Shown here: positions 16,701 to 23,114 of the stretch, one piece after another
How the letters are laid out: every line of letters begins with the position of its first letter
How positions within the stretch are numbered: position 1 is the first letter of the stretch
NCBI GenBank assembly: GCA_008016945.1
Contig: SSGN01000155.1
Coordinates: 1 to 36,510 of the forward strand
Length of the DNA stretch: 36,510 nt
Origin: Flavobacteriales bacterium
GTDB lineage: Bacteria; Bacteroidota; Bacteroidia; Flavobacteriales; PHOS-HE28
Direction: 5' to 3'
The notes under the pieces: model-generated
The model's database searches: none
Told to the model about the DNA's origin: nothing
The model's input: only the letters and a program-made list of their open reading frames with translations
Translations under genes and position numbers: made by a program

Positions 16701-17650
16701 CAACGGTCGGGGAAAGAGGCTGCGAAGATAGCCCCGTGGGGAACGGCTTGGCCCACGCGGACCTCGCCACCCAGGCGATGCGCCAGGCGCTGCACGATGT
16801 ACAGGCCCAGGCCGGTGCCTTTGGCCAGGCGGGTCTCTTCATTGCCACCGCGGTAGAAGCGTTCGAAGATGCGGGCGCGGTCGTCCATCGGCACTCCGGG
16901 CCCCTCATCGGTCACGGTCAAACGCCAGCCACCGCTCCCCTTGATCACCGCGATGGCGATGCGGGTGCCACTGGGAGCGTACTTCGCGGCGTTCTCGATC
17001 AGGTTGTCCGCGATGCTGCGCAGGGCCTGTGCGTCGGTTTGGACCACGAGTTCGGCTGGACCTTGGAGCTCCAGTACGTGATCCGTGGCGATCTGTGCCT
17101 CGGCGCGCCGCACCACGTCGGCGAGCAGCTGCATCACATCCACCGGCTTCAGGTCCACGGCCAGGATGCCTTCCTCCGCACTGGTGGCCAGGAGCACCTT
17201 GTCCGCCAGCACGCTCAACCGATCGGCCTCCGAAAGGGCCTGTCGATTCAGTGTATCCCGCTGCTCCGTGTTGATCCCCGGTCGCCCGATGGTCTGTAGT
17301 TGAAGCTTGATCGCGGCGATGGGGGTCCGCAGTTCATGGGTCACGGCCATCAAGAAGTTGCGCTGGCTGCGCGCCAGGGCCAGTTCTCTTCGAATACCCC
17401 GGAAGGTGAGTATGAGCATGATGATCAGCAGGGTGATGAACACCGCACCTTCGCCGACCACCATGCGCATGGCGCGCGTAGCATCCGTGGGTTGGCTGGT
17501 GGTGCCCCCCAGCGCTTGTACATGCAGGGCCAGTTCCGCCACCTCGGATTCCTTGCGCATGAGCAGGAAGGCCCACCACAGGAACTGCAGCAGCACATAG
17601 AAGGTGAGGGCCCCGAAAAGCAGGTAGGTCCGGCGCAGGGAACGGGTCAT
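16700..17650 (-). CDS. Two-helix sensor histidine kinase, no adjacent regulator
   Basis: A 316-residue membrane kinase. Helix 1 lies at about residues 9-31 and helix 2 at about 67-84, enclosing a short periplasmic loop of about 35 residues. The HisKA motif is VTHELRTP with phospho-acceptor H105; the ATPase domain shows the N box NLIENAAKY (216-224), G1 box TDEGPGVP, F box IFERFYRG and G2 box KGTGLGLYIV. All catalytic blocks are intact. The start is the ATG at 17650, because the longer frame from TTG at 17662 overlaps a perfect -7 box. No response regulator lies nearby, so the partner is unknown. It is translationally coupled to gpmI downstream, an unusual pairing. The stimulus cannot be read from the small sensor loop. 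Confidence 0.93.
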   Translation of the reverse strand: MTRSLRRTYLLFGALTFYVLLQFLWWAFLLMRKESEVAELALHVQALGGTTSQPTDATRAMRMVVGEGAVFITLLIIMLILTFRGIRRELALARSQRNFLMAVTHELRTPIAAIKLQLQTIGRPGINTEQRDTLNRQALSEADRLSVLADKVLLATSAEEGILAVDLKPVDVMQLLADVVRRAEAQIATDHVLELQGPAELVVQTDAQALRSIADNLIENAAKYAPSGTRIAIAVIKGSGGWRLTVTDEGPGVPMDDRARIFERFYRGGNEETRLAKGTGLGLYIVQRLAHRLGGEVRVGQAVPHGAIFAASFPDR

Positions 17651-17659
17651 GGATGTGCT

Positions 17660-17667
17660 CAAAAGTA
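17660..17667 (-). promoter_or_regulatory. Perfect -7 box (TACTTTTG) of the kinase-gpmI operon
   Basis: TACTTTTG on the minus strand matches TAnnTTTG exactly and ends 9 nt before the ATG at 17650, so the mRNA would have almost no leader. It fixes the kinase start at the ATG. Confidence 0.5.
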
Positions 17668-17693
17668 GCCCTCCACATCACGCGCTGTGCGTA

Positions 17694-17701
17694 CCTTGTC
17701 G
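17694..17701 (+). promoter_or_regulatory. Weak -7 box (TACCTTGT) for the HD-domain gene
   Basis: TACCTTGT is a 6-of-8 relative of TAnnTTTG, 8 nt before the ATG at 17710, back to back with the kinase promoter. A similar TATCTTGC precedes the gene at 33635. Confidence 0.3.
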
Positions 17702-17709
17702 GCGCCCCC

Positions 17710-18297
17710 ATGGATCCACAGTCTGCACGCTCCTTCATCCTGCGCAAGCTCCGCGAGGAGTTGCCGGTGAACCGGACGTATCATAGCCTGGAGCATACGT
17801 TGGATGTGTACGCCAGTGCGGTGGATATCGCCGAGCAGGAAGGGGTGGAGGGCGAAGGCCTCACCTTGTTGAAGATCGCCGCCTTGTACCATGATTCGGG
17901 GTTCACCATCCAGGACCTGGACCATGAGGAGGGTAGCTGCCAGCTGGTGCGCACCAAACTGCCGGAGTTCGGTTTCAACTCCGAACAGGTGGAGCGGATC
18001 TGCGAGATGATCCTGGCCACCCGGATCCCCCAGGCGCCGCGTAATAAGCTCACGCGTATCCTCTGCGATGCCGACCTCGATTACCTGGGCCGCGATGATT
18101 TCTTCCGGATCGGCGCAACGCTCTTCGCGGAGATGAAGCACTATGGGGTGTTGAAGACCGAGCGCGAGTGGAACGAGCTACAGGAGCGCTTCCTGGAACG
18201 GCACACCTACTTCACGGCCACCTGCAAGCGGCTTCGCGAGCCCGTGAAGCAGAAGCACCTGGCCGCCGTGAAGGAATGGCTGTTGCGGAATCCGTAG
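17710..18297 (+). CDS. HD-domain phosphohydrolase
   Basis: A 195-residue cytoplasmic protein. The HD signature residues are spread as expected: YHSLEHTLDVYASA (first His), AALYHDSGF (the His-Asp pair), and near residue 120 CDADLDYLGRDDF (last Asp). Such proteins bind divalent metal and hydrolyse phosphate bonds in nucleotides or related molecules; single-domain members like this are common in Bacteroidota and their substrates are mostly unknown. The ATG at 17710 was chosen because it lies just after a weak -7 box and because the 19 residues upstream look non-coding. It stands alone, divergent from the kinase operon; a hairpin with a T run at 18495-18527 may end its transcript. Confidence 0.85.
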   Translation: MDPQSARSFILRKLREELPVNRTYHSLEHTLDVYASAVDIAEQEGVEGEGLTLLKIAALYHDSGFTIQDLDHEEGSCQLVRTKLPEFGFNSEQVERICEMILATRIPQAPRNKLTRILCDADLDYLGRDDFFRIGATLFAEMKHYGVLKTEREWNELQERFLERHTYFTATCKRLREPVKQKHLAAVKEWLLRNP

Positions 18298-18494
18298 CCG
18301 CCACATACAGCCCCATTGCGCATTTGGATGCCGACATAGGCCGATCCTCGTCCGCCAGATGGACCCAGGACGGTCGACGTGCGCTCTTTCCATATCCAAA
18401 GTTCGAGGCTGAACCCCATGCTGGATCGGGAATGGAACCGGTGCATTTTCGGTCTATCCGGGGTAGGTGCGATGGTTCGTGGGGGAGGAGAACG

Positions 18495-18527
18495 AAAGGG
18501 CCACCTCTTTGCGAGATGGCCCTTTTT
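18495..18527. terminator. Hairpin between the HD gene and tRNA-Phe, possibly bidirectional
   Basis: AAAGGGCCA (18495-18503) pairs with TGGCCCTTT (18517-18525), with an inner CTC/GAG stem and loop TTTGC. A TTTTT run follows on the plus strand; on the minus strand it sits directly after the tRNA and is followed by TTTCGTT. It could end transcripts from both sides. The 200 nt between 18298 and 18494 show no gene. Confidence 0.6.
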
Positions 18528-18530
18528 CAG

Positions 18531-18603
18531 TGGTGCCTCCCAGAATCGAACTGGGGACACATGGATTTTCAATCCATTGCTCTACCAGCTGAGCTAAGGC
18601 ACC
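18531..18603 (-). tRNA. tRNA-Phe (anticodon GAA)
   Basis: A 73-nt cloverleaf reads on the minus strand: 7-bp acceptor GGTGCCT/AGGCACC, D stem GCTC/GAGC, anticodon stem ATGGA/TCCAT with loop TTGAAAA (anticodon GAA), variable GTGTC, T stem CCCAG/CTGGG with TTCGATT loop, discriminator A. The 3' CCA is not encoded. Confidence 0.97.
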
Positions 18604-18662
18604 GAACTTTGTCCACCGCCGCTGGTACGGTATTCGGTGAACAGGGCGGCAAAGATAGACAA

Positions 18663-19469
18663 ATGAACGAACCTGCGCAGCTCGAAATGGATCTCGTTCT
18701 GGATGTGGGCAATACGCGTACGAAGATCGGCCTGTTCCGGGCAGGGCGGTTGTTGCGTTGGGGCACCCTGGCCAATGGAGACATGGCCGCGCTGCGGGCC
18801 ATGGTGGCCGGGCAGCGGATCGCACACGTGATCACGGGGTCCACGGCAGCTCCGGACCCGGTCTTCACGGAGGCGCTCGGCACATTGGCTCCGGTGTTCA
18901 CCATCACCGGGAGCTCCCCTTCTCCGTTGCGAAACGCCTACGCCACCCCCCACAGCCTGGGCGCCGATCGCGTGGCGAACGCCGTAGGGGCCATGCGTCG
19001 TTTTCCAGGACGCGCGGTGCTCGTGCTCGACCTGGGCACCTGCATCACCTACGACCTATGCCTGCCGGATGGCACTTACGCCGGAGGGGGCATCTCGCCG
19101 GGCATGCGCATGCGGGCCCGGGCCATGAACACGTATAGCGCGCGGTTGCCGCTGGTGGAGCCAGCGGAGATACCCACGTTGGTAGGCACCTCCACCACAT
19201 CCGCTCTTTCAGCCGGGATCCACTTCGGTATCCTAGGCGAGCTGGAAGGATATCTCCGAAGGTTCCGTGGAGAATATCCGGGCCTTGCCGCCGTTGTCAC
19301 CGGTGGCGATGCGGTCCGGTTCGTACGCGGGTTGGAAAGTGGCATCTTTGCGCTCCCGCAATTGACCCTGGAAGGCTACCATGCACTATTTGAACACGAT
19401 CGTTCGCTCCATGGCGCTCGCGGCACTGCTGGTCCCGGGGCGTTCGATGGGACAGGGCCAGCAAGGTAG
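18663..19469 (+). CDS. coaX: Type III pantothenate kinase
   Basis: A 268-residue protein that phosphorylates pantothenate with ATP, the first step of coenzyme A synthesis. Family motifs: DVGNTRTK (residues 14-21, phosphate loop with catalytic Asp), GADRVAN (100-106, pantothenate binding), DLGTCITYD (123-131), GGGISPG (141-147) and VVTGGDA near 220. The normal family end is about residue 245 (LTLEGYHALFEHD); here the frame runs about 25 residues further, rich in Gly and Ala, overlapping the next gene by 89 nt. This tail looks like read-through into out-of-frame sequence and may reflect a lost stop codon. The first gene of a plus-strand envelope cluster. The ATG at 18663 precedes the conserved core by nine residues. 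Confidence 0.95.
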   Translation: MNEPAQLEMDLVLDVGNTRTKIGLFRAGRLLRWGTLANGDMAALRAMVAGQRIAHVITGSTAAPDPVFTEALGTLAPVFTITGSSPSPLRNAYATPHSLGADRVANAVGAMRRFPGRAVLVLDLGTCITYDLCLPDGTYAGGGISPGMRMRARAMNTYSARLPLVEPAEIPTLVGTSTTSALSAGIHFGILGELEGYLRRFRGEYPGLAAVVTGGDAVRFVRGLESGIFALPQLTLEGYHALFEHDRSLHGARGTAGPGAFDGTGPAR

Positions 19470-20745
19470 TGGCTCCCCTTACTCGGCCTATGGTTTGGGC
19501 GAATTCGTGGGGACCATTCCCGTAGCGCAGGCGGCCATGGGGGGGCTTGGCGCGGCCGTGGTGGATCCGGCCAGCACGGTGACGACCAATCCAGCATCCT
19601 ATCCGACCTTGTTCCGTACCACCTTCGAAATGGGCCTTGGGGTGCGTTCCAGCACCTTCGCCACCGCCGGCACGAAGAGCAACGGACGCCGTACGGACCT
19701 TATGGGCCTATCGTTCGGGGTGCCCTTTGGGAATGGCCGCTGGGGCCTGGGTTTGGTGGTGAGGCCCGTGACCAAGGTGAACTATCGCCTGCAGGAGACG
19801 CAGGCCATACCGAACACCGCGGAGCATGCCACCTTCACCTACACGGGTGAGGGGGGCTTGAACCAGGCCATGCTTGGAGCCGGTGTGGTGTTGAGCCAGA
19901 AGCACGATAGCCTGGTGAACGGCCATCGCCTTTCGGTCGGAGCGAATGTGGGCTACCTGTTCGGGAACCTGGAAACCTCGGGCACCGCCACCTTCCCTTC
20001 GGGGCAGGGCTTCTATGCCACACGGGTCACCAGTTCGCTGATCGTGCGCGATCCCACCTTGGACCTGGGCGTTCAGTATCAAGGAGATCTGCGCAAGCGG
20101 CGCACGAAGGGTGATGATGGTCTGTACTTCCTGGCGGGCGTATCGGCCGAACTTCCGGTACGGGTATCGGCCCGGCGCACCGATGTGGTCAACACATACG
20201 GATACAACAGCAGTGGGGTGGAGGTGCCGTTGGATACCACGTTCCACATCGGCAACGATGCTGGGGCCTGGGGCCTGCCACTGGGGCTCAACGCTGGGTT
20301 CACCGTGTTCAACGACCACTGGATCCTGGGTGCGGAATATCGCCAACGCGACTGGTCCAGCATCTCGGTGAGCGACATCCGGTACGGACCCAGTGGTGAG
20401 TTGGCCATGCAGCACACCATCATCCTGGGCGGGGCCTATCGGGTAAGCACCGAATCCATCGGTCCGCTGTTCAAGCGGGCCACGTACAGGGCGGGTGGCC
20501 GGCTGACCAACGATCACGTGAAGGTCGGCGGAACCCGGATCGAGGATCGCGCGCTGACCGTGGGGGTGTCCCTGCCGCTGATGGCCAATACCACACGCAG
20601 TCGACTGAACATCGGCGGTGAGTTCGGCGAGCGCGGGACCCTGGAGAATGGCTTGTTGCGCGAACGTTATGCCACATTGCTCGTCGGCATCACCATCACC
20701 CCCGACCTGCGCGAGGGATGGTTCAAGAAGCGACGCATCGACTAA
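19381..20745 (+). CDS. Outer-membrane beta-barrel protein (OmpP1/FadL-like)
   Basis: A 454-residue protein with a signal peptide (about residues 1-25, ending RSMGQG). The opening SPYSAYGLGEFVGT and the block GLGAAVVDPASTVTTNPASYPTL are typical of the Bacteroidota barrel proteins related to OmpP1/FadL/TodX, which place asparagine-proline motifs in the N-terminal plug. The remainder shows alternating strands (MGLSFGVPF, GLGLVVRP, ILGAEYRQRDW and others) and ends KRRID rather than an aromatic residue. A transport or structural function in the outer membrane is likely; the substrate is unknown. The ATG at 19381 lies inside coaX; an alternative at 19411 also overlaps. It is followed 10 nt later by lptC. 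Confidence 0.82.
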   Translation: MHYLNTIVRSMALAALLVPGRSMGQGQQGSGSPYSAYGLGEFVGTIPVAQAAMGGLGAAVVDPASTVTTNPASYPTLFRTTFEMGLGVRSSTFATAGTKSNGRRTDLMGLSFGVPFGNGRWGLGLVVRPVTKVNYRLQETQAIPNTAEHATFTYTGEGGLNQAMLGAGVVLSQKHDSLVNGHRLSVGANVGYLFGNLETSGTATFPSGQGFYATRVTSSLIVRDPTLDLGVQYQGDLRKRRTKGDDGLYFLAGVSAELPVRVSARRTDVVNTYGYNSSGVEVPLDTTFHIGNDAGAWGLPLGLNAGFTVFNDHWILGAEYRQRDWSSISVSDIRYGPSGELAMQHTIILGGAYRVSTESIGPLFKRATYRAGGRLTNDHVKVGGTRIEDRALTVGVSLPLMANTTRSRLNIGGEFGERGTLENGLLRERYATLLVGITITPDLREGWFKKRRID

Positions 20746-20755
20746 GGGTAGCGGC

Positions 20756-21325
20756 ATGATCCGCCCATGGGCATATCTGCTGGCCATCGTGGTGTCGGCG
20801 TTGGGTACGGTAGGCTGCCGGAATGATCTGGATAAGGTTGCCGCCGTGGAGGTGGAGCAGAACGCCCCCGACCGGATCACCACCCACGCGGAATACCTGT
20901 ACAGCGACAGCGGTCGGGTCACGCACCGGTTGCGCGCCGGACGTATCGCCCAATGGTCCGGTGCGGAAACCAAGCGTACGGAAATGAGCGACGGGGTGGA
21001 GCTGGTCTTTTTTGATCGCCAGGGCGAACAGCAGAGCATGCTCACGGCAAGGCGAGGCCTGATCCTGGAGCAGGAGAAGCGCATGGAGGTATCGGAACAG
21101 GTGGTGTTCGTGAACCAGAAGGGCGAACGCTTGGAGACCGAGCAGCTCACCTGGCACCAGGACAGTGCACGTGTGCGAACGGACAAGGCGGTGCGGGTGC
21201 AACGGGGCAACGATGTGATCCATGGCATGGGCCTGGACGCTGCGGAGGATTTCAGCAGCTATGTGATCCACCGCATCACCGGGCAACTGTACATGCCGGA
21301 GGAAGGGGAGCAGAGCGGGCAGTAG
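20756..21325 (+). CDS. lptC: LPS export ABC transporter periplasmic protein LptC
   Basis: A 189-residue lipoprotein or single-helix membrane protein: hydrophobic residues 5-20 with a possible lipobox ending in C21. The rest fits LptC: AEYLYSDSGRVTHRLRAGRIAQW, DGVELVFFDRQGEQQSMLTARRGLI, and ERLETEQLTWHQDSARVRTDKAVRV, the edge-to-edge beta-jellyroll that passes lipopolysaccharide from LptB2FG to LptA. The family is low in sequence identity and the call rests on this pattern and on context between an outer-membrane protein gene and a CNNM gene, a common arrangement in Bacteroidota. The ATG at 20756 is 10 nt after the previous stop, so it shares that transcript. Confidence 0.88.
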   Translation: MIRPWAYLLAIVVSALGTVGCRNDLDKVAAVEVEQNAPDRITTHAEYLYSDSGRVTHRLRAGRIAQWSGAETKRTEMSDGVELVFFDRQGEQQSMLTARRGLILEQEKRMEVSEQVVFVNQKGERLETEQLTWHQDSARVRTDKAVRVQRGNDVIHGMGLDAAEDFSSYVIHRITGQLYMPEEGEQSGQ

Positions 21326-21457
21326 GCAGCCGACAGCATGGCAGCTGCGCCAACCGCGGATCGTCGGAACAGCGCAGGCACGGATGGCGGTTCGCTCATC
21401 AGCCATGCATCGCGGACCACGCACAGCCCACTGCCGACCAGAGTTCCTCCGCACCTT

Positions 21458-21465
21458 TACCTTTG
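21458..21465 (+). promoter_or_regulatory. Perfect -7 box (TACCTTTG) of the 70-residue membrane protein
   Basis: TACCTTTG matches TAnnTTTG exactly, 6 nt before the ATG at 21472. The transcript would start at about the ATG. It gives the small gene its own promoter inside the lptC-CNNM cluster. Confidence 0.55.
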
Positions 21466-21471
21466 CCCCCG

Positions 21472-21684
21472 ATGCGCAAGTTGAACAAGTTCATGGAGCA
21501 TTTCTGGCTCGCCGTGGCCATCGGAACAGCGCTGGCCGCCGGTTGGGTGATCATGGCCGAAGGGTTCGAGGAAGGAAAGAGCTGGCTCTTGTTCCCCCTC
21601 ATCGCGCTGGCCATGTACTTCATGCGCCGTTTCATGCGCGGACGCTTGGAAGCGCTGGACGATCGGCACAACGCGAAAGGGTAG
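21472..21684 (+). CDS. Small two-helix membrane protein (70 residues)
   Basis: A 70-residue protein with two membrane helices at about residues 10-28 (HFWLAVAIGTALAAGWVIM) and 39-51 (LLFPLIALAMYF), a basic start (MRKLNKF) and a basic tail (MRRFMRGRLEAL). This fits a small integral membrane protein with both ends in the cytoplasm. I do not recognise the family. Its reality is supported by an exact -7 box 6 nt upstream, a sensible charge pattern, and the 14-nt gap to the next gene. It lies between lptC and the CNNM gene, so a role in the envelope is possible but unproven. Confidence 0.75.
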   Translation: MRKLNKFMEHFWLAVAIGTALAAGWVIMAEGFEEGKSWLLFPLIALAMYFMRRFMRGRLEALDDRHNAKG

Positions 21685-21698
21685 CGGCTGCTATCTTC

Positions 21699-23006
21699 GT
21701 GCAACACTCACCAGCTGCGGACTTGTTGTTCACCGGAACCGACCTCATTCTGCTCATCATCGCCATCGCGGTATCGGCGTTGTGTTCGGGGTTGGAGATC
21801 GCCTTCGTCAGCAGCAACAAGTTGTATATCGAACTGGAGCGGAACCGGGGCGCCATCTGGGCGCGGTTGGTATCCGGTCTCTTGAAGCGTCCGGTACGGG
21901 TGGTGGGGGCGCTGCTGGTGGGCAATAACCTGGCGTTGGTGCTCTACGGCCTGCTGATGGCCAAGCTGCTTCAGCCCTGGCTGGAGGGAATGGGGCACGG
22001 GGAGTTGTTCGTGCTGTTGATGCAGGTGGTGCTCAGCACCCTGCTGATCCTGGTGGTGGGCGAGTTCCTGCCCAAGGCCATCGGTCGGATCGACCCGAAC
22101 ACCACCTTGAGCGTGCTCGCATTCCCGCTGCGCATCCTCTACATCGTCCTCTGGCTACCCATGATGGTGATGACCGGCTTGAGCGAGCTGGTCCTGCGTC
22201 TGTTCGGTGTGCGCAGCCATCCGGGCACCATCGCTTTCGGCCGGGTGGACCTGGATGATTTCCTGAAGGGCGTGGCCAGTGATACCGCAGGCGATGCCGG
22301 GTTGAACACCGAGGTGGAGTACTTCCGCAACACCTTGGAGCTGAGCGATACCAAGGTTCGGGAGCTGATGGTGCCCCGGGCCGAGATCGAGGCGGTGGAG
22401 GTGGATGAGCCCGTGGCCGTGTTGCACCAGCGGTTCGTGGAGAGCGGGTTGAGCAAGCTGCTGGTCTACCGGCGCACCATCGACGATGTGGTGGGCTACG
22501 TGCATGGCTACGAGCTGTTCAAGCGGCCGCGGACCATCCGCTCGGTCATGCGTCCGGTGAATTTCATGCCCGGCACCATGCCGGCCGATGAGGCCCTCCA
22601 GCTATTCATCAAGCAACGTACGCATGTGGCGGTCGTGGTGGACGAGTACGGAGGTACCGCAGGCATCCTCACCATGGAGGATGTGGTGGAGCGGATCGTG
22701 GGCGACATCGAGGATGAGCACGACGTTCCACAGGAGGTCGACGAGCGGTTGGGCCCCAACGAATTCCTTTTCAGCGCACGGATCGAGGTGGAACACCTGA
22801 TCGAAACCCATGCCCTGGCCCTGCCGCAGAGCGCGGAGTACGACACGCTGGCGGGCTACATCCTGCATAGCACAGGAGAAGTTCCCGAACAGGGGCAGGT
22901 CATCGAATTGGCGCCCTTCCGGTTCACCATCGCACAGGTGGTCCATGGTCGGGTGGACCTTGTGCACGTGGAAGTACTCGACCCGGAAGCCGGGTTCCAG
23001 AAGTGA
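21699..23006 (+). CDS. CNNM/HlyC-CorC family membrane protein (DUF21-CBS-CorC)
   Basis: A 435-residue protein in three parts: a DUF21/CNNM membrane domain (about residues 8-190, four hydrophobic helices; SALCSGLEIAFVSSNKLYIELER is the signature start and LLVGNNLALVLYG a second), a CBS-domain pair (about 205-330; VRELMVPRAEIEAV, DEYGGTAGILTMEDVVERIVGDIEDE), and a C-terminal CorC/HlyC domain. Relatives move magnesium or sodium across the inner membrane; GldE of gliding bacteria belongs to the same superfamily, but nothing here shows that it is GldE. The start is uncertain: GTG at 21699 gives the longest sensible protein, but a near-consensus -7 box (TATCTTCG, 21692-21699) overlaps it, which would move the start to TTG at 21723 or 21726. 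Confidence 0.88.
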   Translation: MQHSPAADLLFTGTDLILLIIAIAVSALCSGLEIAFVSSNKLYIELERNRGAIWARLVSGLLKRPVRVVGALLVGNNLALVLYGLLMAKLLQPWLEGMGHGELFVLLMQVVLSTLLILVVGEFLPKAIGRIDPNTTLSVLAFPLRILYIVLWLPMMVMTGLSELVLRLFGVRSHPGTIAFGRVDLDDFLKGVASDTAGDAGLNTEVEYFRNTLELSDTKVRELMVPRAEIEAVEVDEPVAVLHQRFVESGLSKLLVYRRTIDDVVGYVHGYELFKRPRTIRSVMRPVNFMPGTMPADEALQLFIKQRTHVAVVVDEYGGTAGILTMEDVVERIVGDIEDEHDVPQEVDERLGPNEFLFSARIEVEHLIETHALALPQSAEYDTLAGYILHSTGEVPEQGQVIELAPFRFTIAQVVHGRVDLVHVEVLDPEAGFQK

Positions 23007-23085
23007 TCGGACCCCGGTCCATGGCTTGGTAACTGGCTGATGAGTAGTTGATTATGTCCATTGGGCGCCGTACGGGGCAGGCGCC

Positions 23086-23093
23086 TATATTTG
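23086..23093 (+). promoter_or_regulatory. Perfect -7 box (TATATTTG) of the PPIase gene
   Basis: TATATTTG is an exact TAnnTTTG match, with a TTG at 23061-23063 as a possible -33 element (22-nt spacing). The ATG lies 21 nt downstream. Confidence 0.55.
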
Positions 23094-23114
23094 CAGCCCT
23101 ATTCTCAAAAGGCA

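Noticed and set aside
19700..21228. Minus-strand frame of 506 codons opposite the OMP and lptC genes
   Set aside because: Antisense to conserved envelope genes, no recognisable domain.
21699..23006. Calling the CNNM protein GldE
   Set aside because: GldE belongs to this superfamily, but the domain order alone does not separate it from other Bacteroidota CNNM/HlyC proteins and no other gld gene is nearby.
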